The translations under genes and the position numbers were made by a program. Source: Thermoplasmata archaeon (lineage in GTDB: Archaea; Thermoplasmatota; Thermoplasmata; Thermoplasmatales; Thermoplasmataceae). From it: a stretch of DNA of 20,698 nt. The notes under the pieces were generated by a model, which worked only from the letters and a program-made list of their open reading frames with translations, did no database searches and had not been told where the DNA came from. The stretch is taken from assembly GCA_021850505.1 (NCBI GenBank), contig JAJZLW010000071.1:21163-41860 (forward strand), read 5' to 3'. Below, in pieces: positions 14,932 to 20,698 of this stretch (position 1 is the first letter of the stretch; every line of letters begins with the position of its first letter).

Positions 14932-16116
14932 TTACCGCATATGTGTGTCATTCATTTCCGGGTCACGTTTTCTGGCGGTAAATGGAATAAGTATGATGAA
15001 CATCATTCCAAATGAAACCAGCCCGAGTATATCCCAAGATCTGCCATAACCCACCCCCGCAACCAGCAGCGTGAAAACGTAAGGCCAGATCGACCCAGGC
15101 ACCTCCTGGGCTGCATTTACAACAGATAGTGATGAGGTGGTCTGCGATCTGTGGCTCATTGACCTGCTGACGAGCACATATATAGCAGAGAAACCCTGCA
15201 CAGTGAACATTCCTAAAACAGCAGAAATCAGGTAGATCACGATGAGATTATGGAAAAACGATATTGAAATCATAAGGAATGAGGTGATTGAGATCGACGC
15301 CACGAAAAAGCTTTTCACCGATCTGAATTTATTGATCGTTAGCCCGCCAAGGATTCCTCCAACAAATCCGAAGACCAGGAATATTGATCCAGAATACGAT
15401 GCGGCAGCATATGAAAAGTTCAGGCCATCCTCCAGATAATATACCAGGAACTGTCCAACAACATTCTCAGATATGACGCTTGCTGTGCCTGCGACCGCCA
15501 GGATCCATACAACCCTGCTCTTAAGAACATTCAGCAGGTTTCTGCCGGGGCTGTATGGAGACTTTTCCTCCTGCACGGAAAGCAGGGAGAAGAAATAGAA
15601 GATACCTGTGGCGACAGTCAGGAAACCTGCTATGAGGAAACCAACTCTCCAGCCCATGAGGAGGTCTATGGAATTCCATGCGCCTATTCCAACTGCCGCG
15701 CCAATATTGAAAGATCCGTTGAAGATATTGACCTGCATGTTATAATTACTGTCTGATGTCGCAGATCTGAGGAGTCCAATGGCAGGCGAAAAGAACATGG
15801 CGGAAAAGCATCCAGCGAGAAACCTTGAAGCAGAAAGTACAAAGAAATCGGGAGAGAGTCCAGATATTAACGATGATGCCCCTAGGCCGATAATTCCTAT
15901 TGCTGCTATATTCCTGTTTCCGAATTTAGATGCAATGAAACCCGCAGGTATCTGGAATATACCAACCCCGATATAGAAAATTGTGATTACGAGACCAAGC
16001 TGAACCTTGTTGAGTGAAAGGCTGGATTGAATGAATATCAGGCCAGGGGATATGTCGTACCAGTTCATTGCATAAACAGCACGAGTGGTATGAATCACTG
16101 CTGGCTTGAAATCCAT
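14932..16116 (-). CDS. MFS transporter
   Basis: A 394-residue transporter of the major facilitator superfamily with 12 predicted helices in two six-helix halves joined by a cytoplasmic loop near QEEKSPYSPGRN. A degenerate motif A, GFIASKFGNRN near 58-68, joins helices 2 and 3, with a related GGLTINKFRS in the second half. The C-terminus is short and polar. Substrate is unknown; sugar, organic acid and drug transport are all possible. A palindrome lies at its promoter (16125-16138). pyrE lies 88 bp upstream on the same strand, but the TATA box between them suggests separate transcription. Confidence 0.87.
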   Translation of the reverse strand: MDFKPAVIHTTRAVYAMNWYDISPGLIFIQSSLSLNKVQLGLVITIFYIGVGIFQIPAGFIASKFGNRNIAAIGIIGLGASSLISGLSPDFFVLSASRFLAGCFSAMFFSPAIGLLRSATSDSNYNMQVNIFNGSFNIGAAVGIGAWNSIDLLMGWRVGFLIAGFLTVATGIFYFFSLLSVQEEKSPYSPGRNLLNVLKSRVVWILAVAGTASVISENVVGQFLVYYLEDGLNFSYAAASYSGSIFLVFGFVGGILGGLTINKFRSVKSFFVASISITSFLMISISFFHNLIVIYLISAVLGMFTVQGFSAIYVLVSRSMSHRSQTTSSLSVVNAAQEVPGSIWPYVFTLLVAGVGYGRSWDILGLVSFGMMFIILIPFTARKRDPEMNDTHMR

Positions 16117-16124
16117 CTGACTAT

Positions 16125-16156
16125 TTACCGGGCGGTAATCAGATCACAAAATATAA
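16125..16156 (-). promoter_or_regulatory. MFS promoter with perfect palindrome
   Basis: On the minus strand TTATATTTT around 16156-16148 is a TATA box predicting a start near 16128 and a leader of about 12 nt. Over that start lies TTACCG-GG-CGGTAA (16125-16138), two perfect 6-bp arms around two bases. A GC-rich palindrome in an AT-rich promoter, placed at the transcription start, is a good operator candidate; bound protein would block RNA polymerase. Confidence 0.5.
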
Positions 16157-16204
16157 CCAGTTCTATTTGTGTCCGTATATTATGGGAAATCTTATCCTGA
16201 TAAA

Positions 16205-16705
16205 TCAACTTTTGACTTCTGATATTCTCAGCAATGAGATCAATTCTATTCCAGCTTCAGCAAGGTTCTCTTTCCCGCCTTCCTCCCGGTCCACAACGCA
16301 TATGACCCTGCTTACCTTCAAACCGGATTCCTTCAATATTTCAGCGGCACGTAATACCGATCCTCCAGTTGTCACAACATCCTCAATTATGTTCACGCCG
16401 CTTCCACTGGGCGCCTGGCCTATCAGAAGTGATTTTGTTCCGTGTGGTCTCTCTTTTCTTATTATTATATACCTTTTACCTGAAAGAAGTGCAACGGCTA
16501 CAACAAGTGGAACTGCCCCCAGCTCAACACCGGCTATGACATCGGATGTCAGGTTTTTTGAGATAAGTTCTGCAACTTCCTTCAGCGCAGAAGGATCCGT
16601 CATGGTTTCCTTTATGTCAACATAGTAGTTCGAGCGCTTCCCAGAGGTCAGAACAAAATCCCCGAATTTTATGGCACCGGATTTTAGAAGAATATCCTTT
16701 AGCAT
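16205..16705 (-). CDS. pyrE: Orotate phosphoribosyltransferase
   Basis: A 166-residue type I phosphoribosyltransferase that joins orotate to PRPP to form orotidine 5'-monophosphate, the fifth step of UMP synthesis. The N-terminal loop FVLTSGKRSNYYVD (near 17-30) is the orotate-binding family block; IIIRKERPHGTKS near 80-92 is the catalytic loop region with Lys/Arg; IIEDVVTTGGS at about 106-116 is the PRPP-binding signature with the acidic pair E-D. I use ATG 16705; TTG 16723 in frame would add six residues without family support. The gene diverges from ftsZ. pyrF, the next step, lies on the other side of ftsZ. Confidence 0.93.
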   Translation of the reverse strand: MLKDILLKSGAIKFGDFVLTSGKRSNYYVDIKETMTDPSALKEVAELISKNLTSDVIAGVELGAVPLVVAVALLSGKRYIIIRKERPHGTKSLLIGQAPSGSGVNIIEDVVTTGGSVLRAAEILKESGLKVSRVICVVDREEGGKENLAEAGIELISLLRISEVKS

Positions 16706-16738
16706 CTTTCGGGATCGATTCAAAATCTAAAATCTTTT

Positions 16739-16852
16739 GACAAACTTGTCTGACGACATATCAAATATAAATTCAAATTGGAATGTTTATAATATCTCAA
16801 CATTCAAAGGAATAAAGTATATATATGTAGTAATTAATATTGTCAGACATAT
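16739..16852 (+). promoter_or_regulatory. ftsZ: ftsZ promoter region with TATA box and repeated TTGTC/GACATAT elements
   Basis: TATATATAT at 16818-16826 is centred about 29 nt before ATG 16851, predicting an mRNA leader of four bases or fewer. Two related elements flank it: TTGTC-TGAC-GACATAT at 16746-16761 and TTGTC-A-GACATAT at 16840-16852; the second contains the palindrome TGTCAGACA and runs into the ftsZ start codon. Next to the first is GACAA-AC-TTGTC (16739-16750), another short palindrome, on the pyrE side. A regulator shared by pyrE and ftsZ could bind these. Confidence 0.45.
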
Positions 16853-17990
16853 GGAAGACACAATTAGCGTGATATTGAATAATCCTCCAAGGATATACGA
16901 CCTGGGAGGTTTTGAGGACGACGATGGCTACGAGGCGCCAGAAGACGAGCAGATACGAAGAGCAGCCAATCTAAAGAAGGTCCGGATCAGGATAGTGGGT
17001 TGCGGCGGCGGAGGTTCAAACACCATTACCAGGCTCGTGGAGTCAGGACTGAAGGGAGCAGATCTTCTTTCCATCAACACCGATGCAAACCATCTAAAGA
17101 TATCAAAATCACAGGCGAAACTTCTTATTGGAAAAATCCGCACTAAGGGAAAGGGATCAGGAGGACTCCCTCAGATTGGTGAGGAAGCGGCGGTAGAAAA
17201 TGTTACCGAACTCAGGAACCTGCTTAAAGGGAGTGATATTGTTTTCGTAACATGCGGCCTCGGTGGCGGTACCGGTACAGGATCCGCTCCTGTAGTTGCG
17301 AAACTTGCCAAGGAGACAAATGCGACCGTTATCTCGATTGTGACGTTGCCATTTCATGGCGAAGGAAAAGTAAGGATGGGCAATGCAATGCTTGGAATAC
17401 GGAAACTTTTCCCGAATTCTGACACTCTTATAACTATCCCAAATGACAAGCTGATATCTGAAACACCAAACAAGTTTCTGGAAGGCTCCTTCAACTATGC
17501 CGACTCCGTTCTGACAGAGACAATGAAAGGCCTCACTGAGATGATCAGAAAAACCGGTTTAATAAACATAGATTATGCCGATATAAAAGCTGTAATGAAG
17601 TCGGGTGGAGTTGCTATCGTCGGCGTAGGGGAAGCAACGGAAGGCGAGGACAAGGTTATCTCTTCTGTGAATAACGCGCTTAAATTCCCGCTAATTGAAG
17701 CGGACATCAGCGAAGTAAGGGGATGTGTAATGCGAGTAATTGGCGGTCCTGACATGACACTTAAGGAGGTCCAGACTGCAATGAAGGAGGTCCAGAGAAG
17801 GATAAACAATGATGCCACAATATTCTGGGGTACAAGCATTGATCCAGGAATGACAGGAAAGATGAAGGTGCTTGTTCTTCTTACGGGGGTAAAATCACCT
17901 TACACAGTTGCAGACAAAGGCGACCTACTTAGTCTTGGAAAGAGGCTTGGTTTCACAGATGATGAAATGAACATAGAGGAAATTTCCTGA
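16851..17990 (+). CDS. ftsZ: Cell-division GTPase FtsZ
   Basis: A 379-residue tubulin-like GTPase that polymerises at mid-cell for division. The nucleotide-binding loop IVGCGGGGSNT at 48-58, the tubulin signature GGGTGTGSAP at 138-147 and the synergy loop NIDYADIKAVM at 239-249 (NxDxxD) are intact, so polymerisation-coupled GTP hydrolysis is expected. The first 45 residues are acidic and non-conserved (GFEDDDGYEAPEDE), and the protein ends in EEIS without a long linker or clear C-terminal anchor peptide. The frame stays open upstream to 16737, but those 38 codons contain the TATA box, so ATG 16851 is the start. I cannot say whether it is FtsZ1 or FtsZ2. It is monocistronic, ending in a T-rich tract. 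Confidence 0.96.
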   Translation: MEDTISVILNNPPRIYDLGGFEDDDGYEAPEDEQIRRAANLKKVRIRIVGCGGGGSNTITRLVESGLKGADLLSINTDANHLKISKSQAKLLIGKIRTKGKGSGGLPQIGEEAAVENVTELRNLLKGSDIVFVTCGLGGGTGTGSAPVVAKLAKETNATVISIVTLPFHGEGKVRMGNAMLGIRKLFPNSDTLITIPNDKLISETPNKFLEGSFNYADSVLTETMKGLTEMIRKTGLINIDYADIKAVMKSGGVAIVGVGEATEGEDKVISSVNNALKFPLIEADISEVRGCVMRVIGGPDMTLKEVQTAMKEVQRRINNDATIFWGTSIDPGMTGKMKVLVLLTGVKSPYTVADKGDLLSLGKRLGFTDDEMNIEEIS

Positions 17991-18017
17991 TTATCTTGCT
18001 ATTTAATAACCGAGCAG

Positions 18018-18044
18018 GCTTTAAAGCTAAAAAATTTATTTTTT
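18018..18044 (+). terminator. ftsZ terminator
   Basis: The run TTTATTTTTT at 18035-18044 starts 45 nt after the ftsZ stop, preceded by the palindrome GCTTTAAAGC (18018-18027). The T tract alone suffices for archaeal termination; the palindrome has no loop and should not form a strong hairpin. Confidence 0.5.
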
Positions 18045-18440
18045 GCATCGAGAATTACAAAACAACTACCTTTTCTGTATATTTTTAATTGTTCGAAAAA
18101 GATTTGGTATTACTATAAACAATCCCTGTTTACAGCGTATGTCATAATTTCCTGACTTGATTCAGGATTTTCTTCGCTGCATTCCTGATCTTCGCCTGCC
18201 TCTATTCTTATCATCCTTTTGTGCTGGAGTTAAAGCTGCCTGATCTTTCAAAGGCGTGTCTGCCTTTATTCCTTTCGTAACTTAATGAATTACCAGATAC
18301 ACATGGATGGTAGAATAAGTGAGCGGGAAGAAGTGGATCAAATTCAACAGCACGACTTTAGATTGCTTTGATAAATTTCCAATGGTATGCACTGTTGAAA
18401 CCAAGATATGAATGTGAATAGATTTTAATGTGTTCCTGCT
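18045..18440. other. Intergenic region without a clear gene; hairpins and short open stretches
   Basis: No recognisable gene lies here. The ends are AT-rich, the middle (about 18120-18340) less so. Two 6-bp hairpins with 6-nt loops are visible: TCCTGA/TCAGGA at 18150-18167, followed by TTTTCTT, and AAAGGC/GCCTTT at 18250-18267. A TATA-like TATATTTTTAA lies near 18078-18088. Short open stretches occur on both strands: about 45 codons up to TGA 18369-18371 on plus, holding ATG 18285 and ATG 18303, and about 38 codons with a basic tail on minus without a normal start. It may be a small RNA, a small peptide gene or a decayed gene; none is supported well. Confidence 0.4.
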
Positions 18441-18451
18441 TTTTATTAACG

Positions 18452-18466
18452 TTTAATATCTTTAAA
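18452..18466 (+). promoter_or_regulatory. TATA box of pyrF
   Basis: TTTAATATCTTTAAA at 18452-18466 contains a TTTAATAT box centred about 25 nt before GTG 18480, so pyrF mRNA should begin at or next to its start codon. Confidence 0.5.
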
Positions 18467-18479
18467 ACTATCACCGAAA

Positions 18480-19145
18480 GTGGATGAAAGCAGAATAATC
18501 CTTGCGCTGGATGTACTGGAAAAAGAAAGAGCGATTCAGATATCCAGTGAAATATCAGAATATATATCATTTATAAAGATAAACTGGCCGCTTATTCTTG
18601 CTGCTGGTGCTGGAATCATATCGGATCTGAGCAGAATTAAACCGGTCATCTGCGATCTGAAGCTTGCTGATATACCGAACACACACCGTCTGATAACAGG
18701 TATAATAAAAAAAAGTGGAGCTTATGGAGTTATTGCACATTCTTTTGTCGGTAGCGATTCCCTTCAGGAGATATCAAAAACAGAGCCATCCCTGAAAGTG
18801 TTTTCGGTCGTTGCGATGTCTCATAAGGGAGCATCGGAAGTCATGGATCAGCAGGTAGACAAACTGATAAGGATCTCAAAAGATGCGAACGTATATGGAG
18901 TCGTGGCGCCTGCAAATAATCTGGATATGCTGAAATATATAAGATCAAAATTGCCAGATAAAGTTATAATTTCTCCTGGTGCAGGGGCCCAGGGTGGCGA
19001 TCCTGGCAAAGCTATCAGTGCAGGAGCTGATTTCGTAATTATGGGAAGATCCCTCTACGAATCGGTGCATCCCGGAAAAGCGGCAGAAGAAATCTATGAA
19101 CAGCTTCGCACAATCCCAAAACGGTCCTTATCAAATCAGTCTTAA
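18480..19145 (+). CDS. pyrF: Orotidine 5'-phosphate decarboxylase
   Basis: A 221-residue OMP decarboxylase that forms UMP, the last step of de novo pyrimidine synthesis. The catalytic set of the archaeal enzyme is visible: D11 in LALDV, K33 in FIKIN, and D59-x-K61-x-x-D64 in CDLKLADIPNT; the phosphate-binding end is SPGAGAQGGDPGKAISAGADFVIMGRSLY. Length matches the compact archaeal form. The start is GTG at 18480; the ATG four bases further is out of frame and soon stops. TATA spacing supports a leaderless GTG start. The terminal KRSLSNQS tail is not conserved. The next gene has its own promoter. Confidence 0.95.
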   Translation: MDESRIILALDVLEKERAIQISSEISEYISFIKINWPLILAAGAGIISDLSRIKPVICDLKLADIPNTHRLITGIIKKSGAYGVIAHSFVGSDSLQEISKTEPSLKVFSVVAMSHKGASEVMDQQVDKLIRISKDANVYGVVAPANNLDMLKYIRSKLPDKVIISPGAGAQGGDPGKAISAGADFVIMGRSLYESVHPGKAAEEIYEQLRTIPKRSLSNQS

Positions 19146-19174
19146 GTTATTCCTTGATTATAAGGGATAACCTG

Positions 19175-19187
19175 TTAAATATAAAAT
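19175..19187 (+). promoter_or_regulatory. TATA box of the CoA-disulfide-reductase-like gene
   Basis: TTAAATATAAAAT is centred about 28 nt before ATG 19209, predicting a leader of only two to four bases. It shows that the gene need not depend on pyrF transcription. Confidence 0.6.
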
Positions 19188-19208
19188 TCACATCACACAA
19201 CAGATACC

Positions 19209-20516
19209 ATGGATGTTGTAATTATCGGAGGAGGGGCAGCAGGCATGTCTGCTGCATCCAAGGCAAAGCGTGTGAATCCTGATCTCAATGTGATAGTTCT
19301 GGAAAAGGGGAAATACGTATCTTATGCTGAATGTGGAATACCATATTTCCTTGAGGGCGTCGTGCCATCAATAAACGATCTAATTCACTATAGTATTGAA
19401 GAGTTCACAAAGAATCGGGGCATCTCTGTCAGAACCGGGATAGAAGTTCTGGGCATTAATAGGGATGAGAGAACCCTCGATCTCGATAATGGCGAGAAGA
19501 TGAGATATGACAGACTCGTTATAGCAACTGGCGTATCCCCGAAGATACCTGAAAACCTTCAATTTGAAGACGCAATGGGCCTGAGATCCCTCGAATCAGC
19601 ATCGGCGATCCAGGAGGAACTTAAAAGCGCATCAAGTGTAGGAATAATAGGTGACGGGGTACTTGGGATCGAGCTCGCTGCCTCGCTCGTGCAAAGAGGG
19701 CTTAAGGTTACAGTATATTCCAGGCACAACGCGGTGTTCAGGCATCTCGGAGAGTTTGTCGGGGCAGAATTCAGAAAATATTTCGAGTCAAAGGTCAGGG
19801 TGATCAAGGGTTCTGCCATAGAAAAAGTTGCAAGGAATGGCTCAGTTTTCGAAGTCCACCATGACGGGAGGCAGGATAAATATGATCTTGTACTTTTTGC
19901 CACAGGTACATACCCAAACACGGGCTTGGCGAAGAAATGCTCGATCATTACGGACGAAAGGGGCCTGATTGTCGTAAATGAAAAAATGCAGTCAAGCGAT
20001 CCGAATATATACGCAGCCGGAGACTGCGCCACAACAATAAACATTGTAACTGGAAAGAAAGACTGGCATCCTCTTGCACAGATATCAAACAAGATGGGAC
20101 GGGTCGCCGGCTCAAATATCGGCGGATCTGTTATGACCTTCCCAGGCTCAATTGGCACAACACTGGTAAAGGTATTCGATTACGAGATAGGATTTACTGG
20201 TTTAACTTTGGATGAGGCGTTAAAGGCAGGATTCGTCGCAAAATCAGTAAACATAAAGGCAAAGAGCAGGGCCAATTATTATCCGGGAGGATCAGATGTA
20301 TTCCTGTCGCTTGTCTATGATACCGGAACAAAGAGGATCCTTGGTGCCCAGGTTGTTTCAGAGGATGGCGGGGCATGGAGACTCAACACATTGGCCGTAG
20401 CTGTACAAAACAAGATGACTGCTGATGATCTTTTCTACACGGATCTTGGATACACTCCGCCTTTCGGACCAGTATGGGACCCAATAATAATCGCTGCCGA
20501 CTCTGCAATGAAATGA
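19209..20516 (+). CDS. FAD/NAD(P) pyridine nucleotide-disulfide oxidoreductase, CoA-disulfide-reductase-like
   Basis: A 435-residue flavoprotein of the single-cysteine disulfide reductase group, which includes CoA-disulfide reductase, NADH oxidase and NADPH-dependent sulfur reductase. The FAD motif IIGGGAAGMSA is at 5-15; the redox Cys is C42 in SYAECGIPYFLEG; LVIATGVSPKIP near 106-117 and SVGIIGDGVLGIELAASL form the NAD(P) fold; IYAAGDCA is the second FAD contact. The C-terminal dimer domain carries DLGYTPPFGPVWDPI, with the Tyr and DP of CoA-disulfide reductases. No extra rhodanese domain follows, unlike the fused CoADR-RHD type. It probably keeps CoA or another thiol reduced, or reduces O2 or polysulfide; sequence alone does not decide. 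It has its own promoter. Confidence 0.87.
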   Translation: MDVVIIGGGAAGMSAASKAKRVNPDLNVIVLEKGKYVSYAECGIPYFLEGVVPSINDLIHYSIEEFTKNRGISVRTGIEVLGINRDERTLDLDNGEKMRYDRLVIATGVSPKIPENLQFEDAMGLRSLESASAIQEELKSASSVGIIGDGVLGIELAASLVQRGLKVTVYSRHNAVFRHLGEFVGAEFRKYFESKVRVIKGSAIEKVARNGSVFEVHHDGRQDKYDLVLFATGTYPNTGLAKKCSIITDERGLIVVNEKMQSSDPNIYAAGDCATTINIVTGKKDWHPLAQISNKMGRVAGSNIGGSVMTFPGSIGTTLVKVFDYEIGFTGLTLDEALKAGFVAKSVNIKAKSRANYYPGGSDVFLSLVYDTGTKRILGAQVVSEDGGAWRLNTLAVAVQNKMTADDLFYTDLGYTPPFGPVWDPIIIAADSAMK

Positions 20517-20593
20517 ACTTTTCCTGAAGATTCAATATTCTGATATTAACGGGAGTAGAAGCATCATTTCGGGATAAAAAAATCAAAAAAATT

Positions 20594-20649
20594 GCGAAAG
20601 ATATTTATCTCGTTCAGGAATAGAGGGAGGCTTTTAACGAAGGGTGATC
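20594..20649 (+). promoter_or_regulatory. Promoter and ribosome binding site of the gene at the right edge
   Basis: A BRE-like GCGAAAG (20594-20600) joins the TATA-like ATATTTAT (20601-20608), predicting a start near 20630. Then GGGTGATC (20642-20649), which pairs with the 3' end of archaeal 16S rRNA, abuts ATG 20650. Unlike most genes here this mRNA would have a leader of about 20 nt. Confidence 0.5.
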
Positions 20650-20698
20650 ATGACCGAGCTTTTAGACGAATTTGAAGAGAAGCGCGAGGCTCTTAGGA
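20650..20698 (+). CDS. Start of a protein-coding gene, cut by window edge (16 codons)
   Basis: ATG 20650 with a good Shine-Dalgarno opens a frame reading MTELLDEFEEKREALR to the window end. A charged helix of this type begins carboxyltransferase (acyl-CoA carboxylase beta) subunits, where an EEKR-x-A(L) stretch precedes a Gly-rich loop, but 16 residues do not allow an identification. Confidence 0.55.
   Translation, partial: MTELLDEFEEKREALR

Noticed and set aside
16167..16625. A 152-codon plus-strand frame
   Set aside because: It is antisense to pyrE, which has the PRPP signature; no promoter or family match supports it.
16706..16723. Six extra PyrE residues from TTG 16723
   Set aside because: The family N-terminus aligns from ATG 16705 and no ribosome binding site precedes the TTG.
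18186..18300. A minus-strand stretch of about 38 codons ending in a basic tail, loosely like a small ribosomal protein
   Set aside because: It follows an in-frame stop with no ATG, lacks the conserved residues of S30e or L40e, and is better treated as unexplained intergenic sequence.
19559..20158. A 199-codon open frame on the minus strand
   Set aside because: It is antisense to the flavoenzyme gene with complete FAD and NAD motifs; its product has the odd Ser/Pro/Thr composition of antisense frames.
1..20698. CRISPR arrays, tRNA or rRNA genes, insertion sequences with terminal repeats
   Set aside because: I looked for regularly spaced repeats, T-loop-like GGTTCGAATCC sequences and transposase motifs on both strands and found none; a covariance-model and repeat search would be more sensitive.

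Overview
The window looks like chromosome from a thermoacidophilic euryarchaeon of the Thermoplasmata (a Thermoplasma/Ferroplasma/Cuniculiplasma-type organism). The signs are AGG/AGA/ATA-rich codon use, TATA boxes about 25 nt upstream of start codons with almost no leader, frequent TTG/GTG starts, T-rich tracts instead of hairpin terminators, FtsZ, a MOFRL-type glycerate kinase and an archaeal-size OMP decarboxylase. This placement rests on gene content and style; no rRNA or other taxonomic marker is present. I see no tRNA, rRNA, CRISPR array or intact mobile element.

Layout. 1-465 (-): 5' part of glutamyl-tRNA reductase (hemA), cut by the window edge. 664-2485 (-): an APC-type amino-acid permease with a small PH-like protein overlapping its 3' end. 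2632-3622 (+): a Nudix hydrolase and a PPC/DUF296 protein. 3626-6771 (-): a compact tyrosine/homogentisate catabolic operon, 4-hydroxyphenylpyruvate dioxygenase, fumarylacetoacetase, homogentisate dioxygenase. 6921-7823 (+): a divergent EamA/DMT transporter. 7913-10045 (+): a HemQ/chlorite-dismutase-like protein coupled to ThiI, which carries a C-terminal rhodanese domain. 10071-12391 (-): a large Thr/Ser/Asn-rich surface protein and a TIGR00725/LOG-like nucleotide-binding protein. 12501-14922 (+): a tight operon of rhodanese, glycerate 2-kinase and TrmI tRNA methyltransferase. 14932-16705 (-): MFS transporter and PyrE. 16851-17990 (+): FtsZ. 17991-18479 has no clear gene. 18480-20516 (+): PyrF and a CoA-disulfide-reductase-like flavoenzyme. 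20650-end (+): first 16 codons of another gene.

How the genes fit together. The hpd-fah-hmgA operon encodes three of the four steps from 4-hydroxyphenylpyruvate to fumarate plus acetoacetate; the maleylacetoacetate isomerase step is not seen. HemA opens the heme/tetrapyrrole pathway, and the HemQ-like protein has the residues of coproheme decarboxylase, so two heme-related genes lie about 7.5 kb apart. ThiI, the free rhodanese and the thiol-dependent flavoenzyme share a sulfur/thiol theme. PyrE and PyrF are the last two steps of UMP synthesis and flank ftsZ. Glycerate 2-kinase fits the non-phosphorylative Entner-Doudoroff route known from Thermoplasma and Picrophilus.

For Part 2 I found no wholly new multi-gene system. 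The most worthwhile leads are the HemQ-like/ThiI coupling under a TATA-flanking inverted repeat, the homogentisate operon without an isomerase, several palindromes placed exactly at promoters, the unrecognised surface protein, and the ftsZ-pyrF intergenic region.
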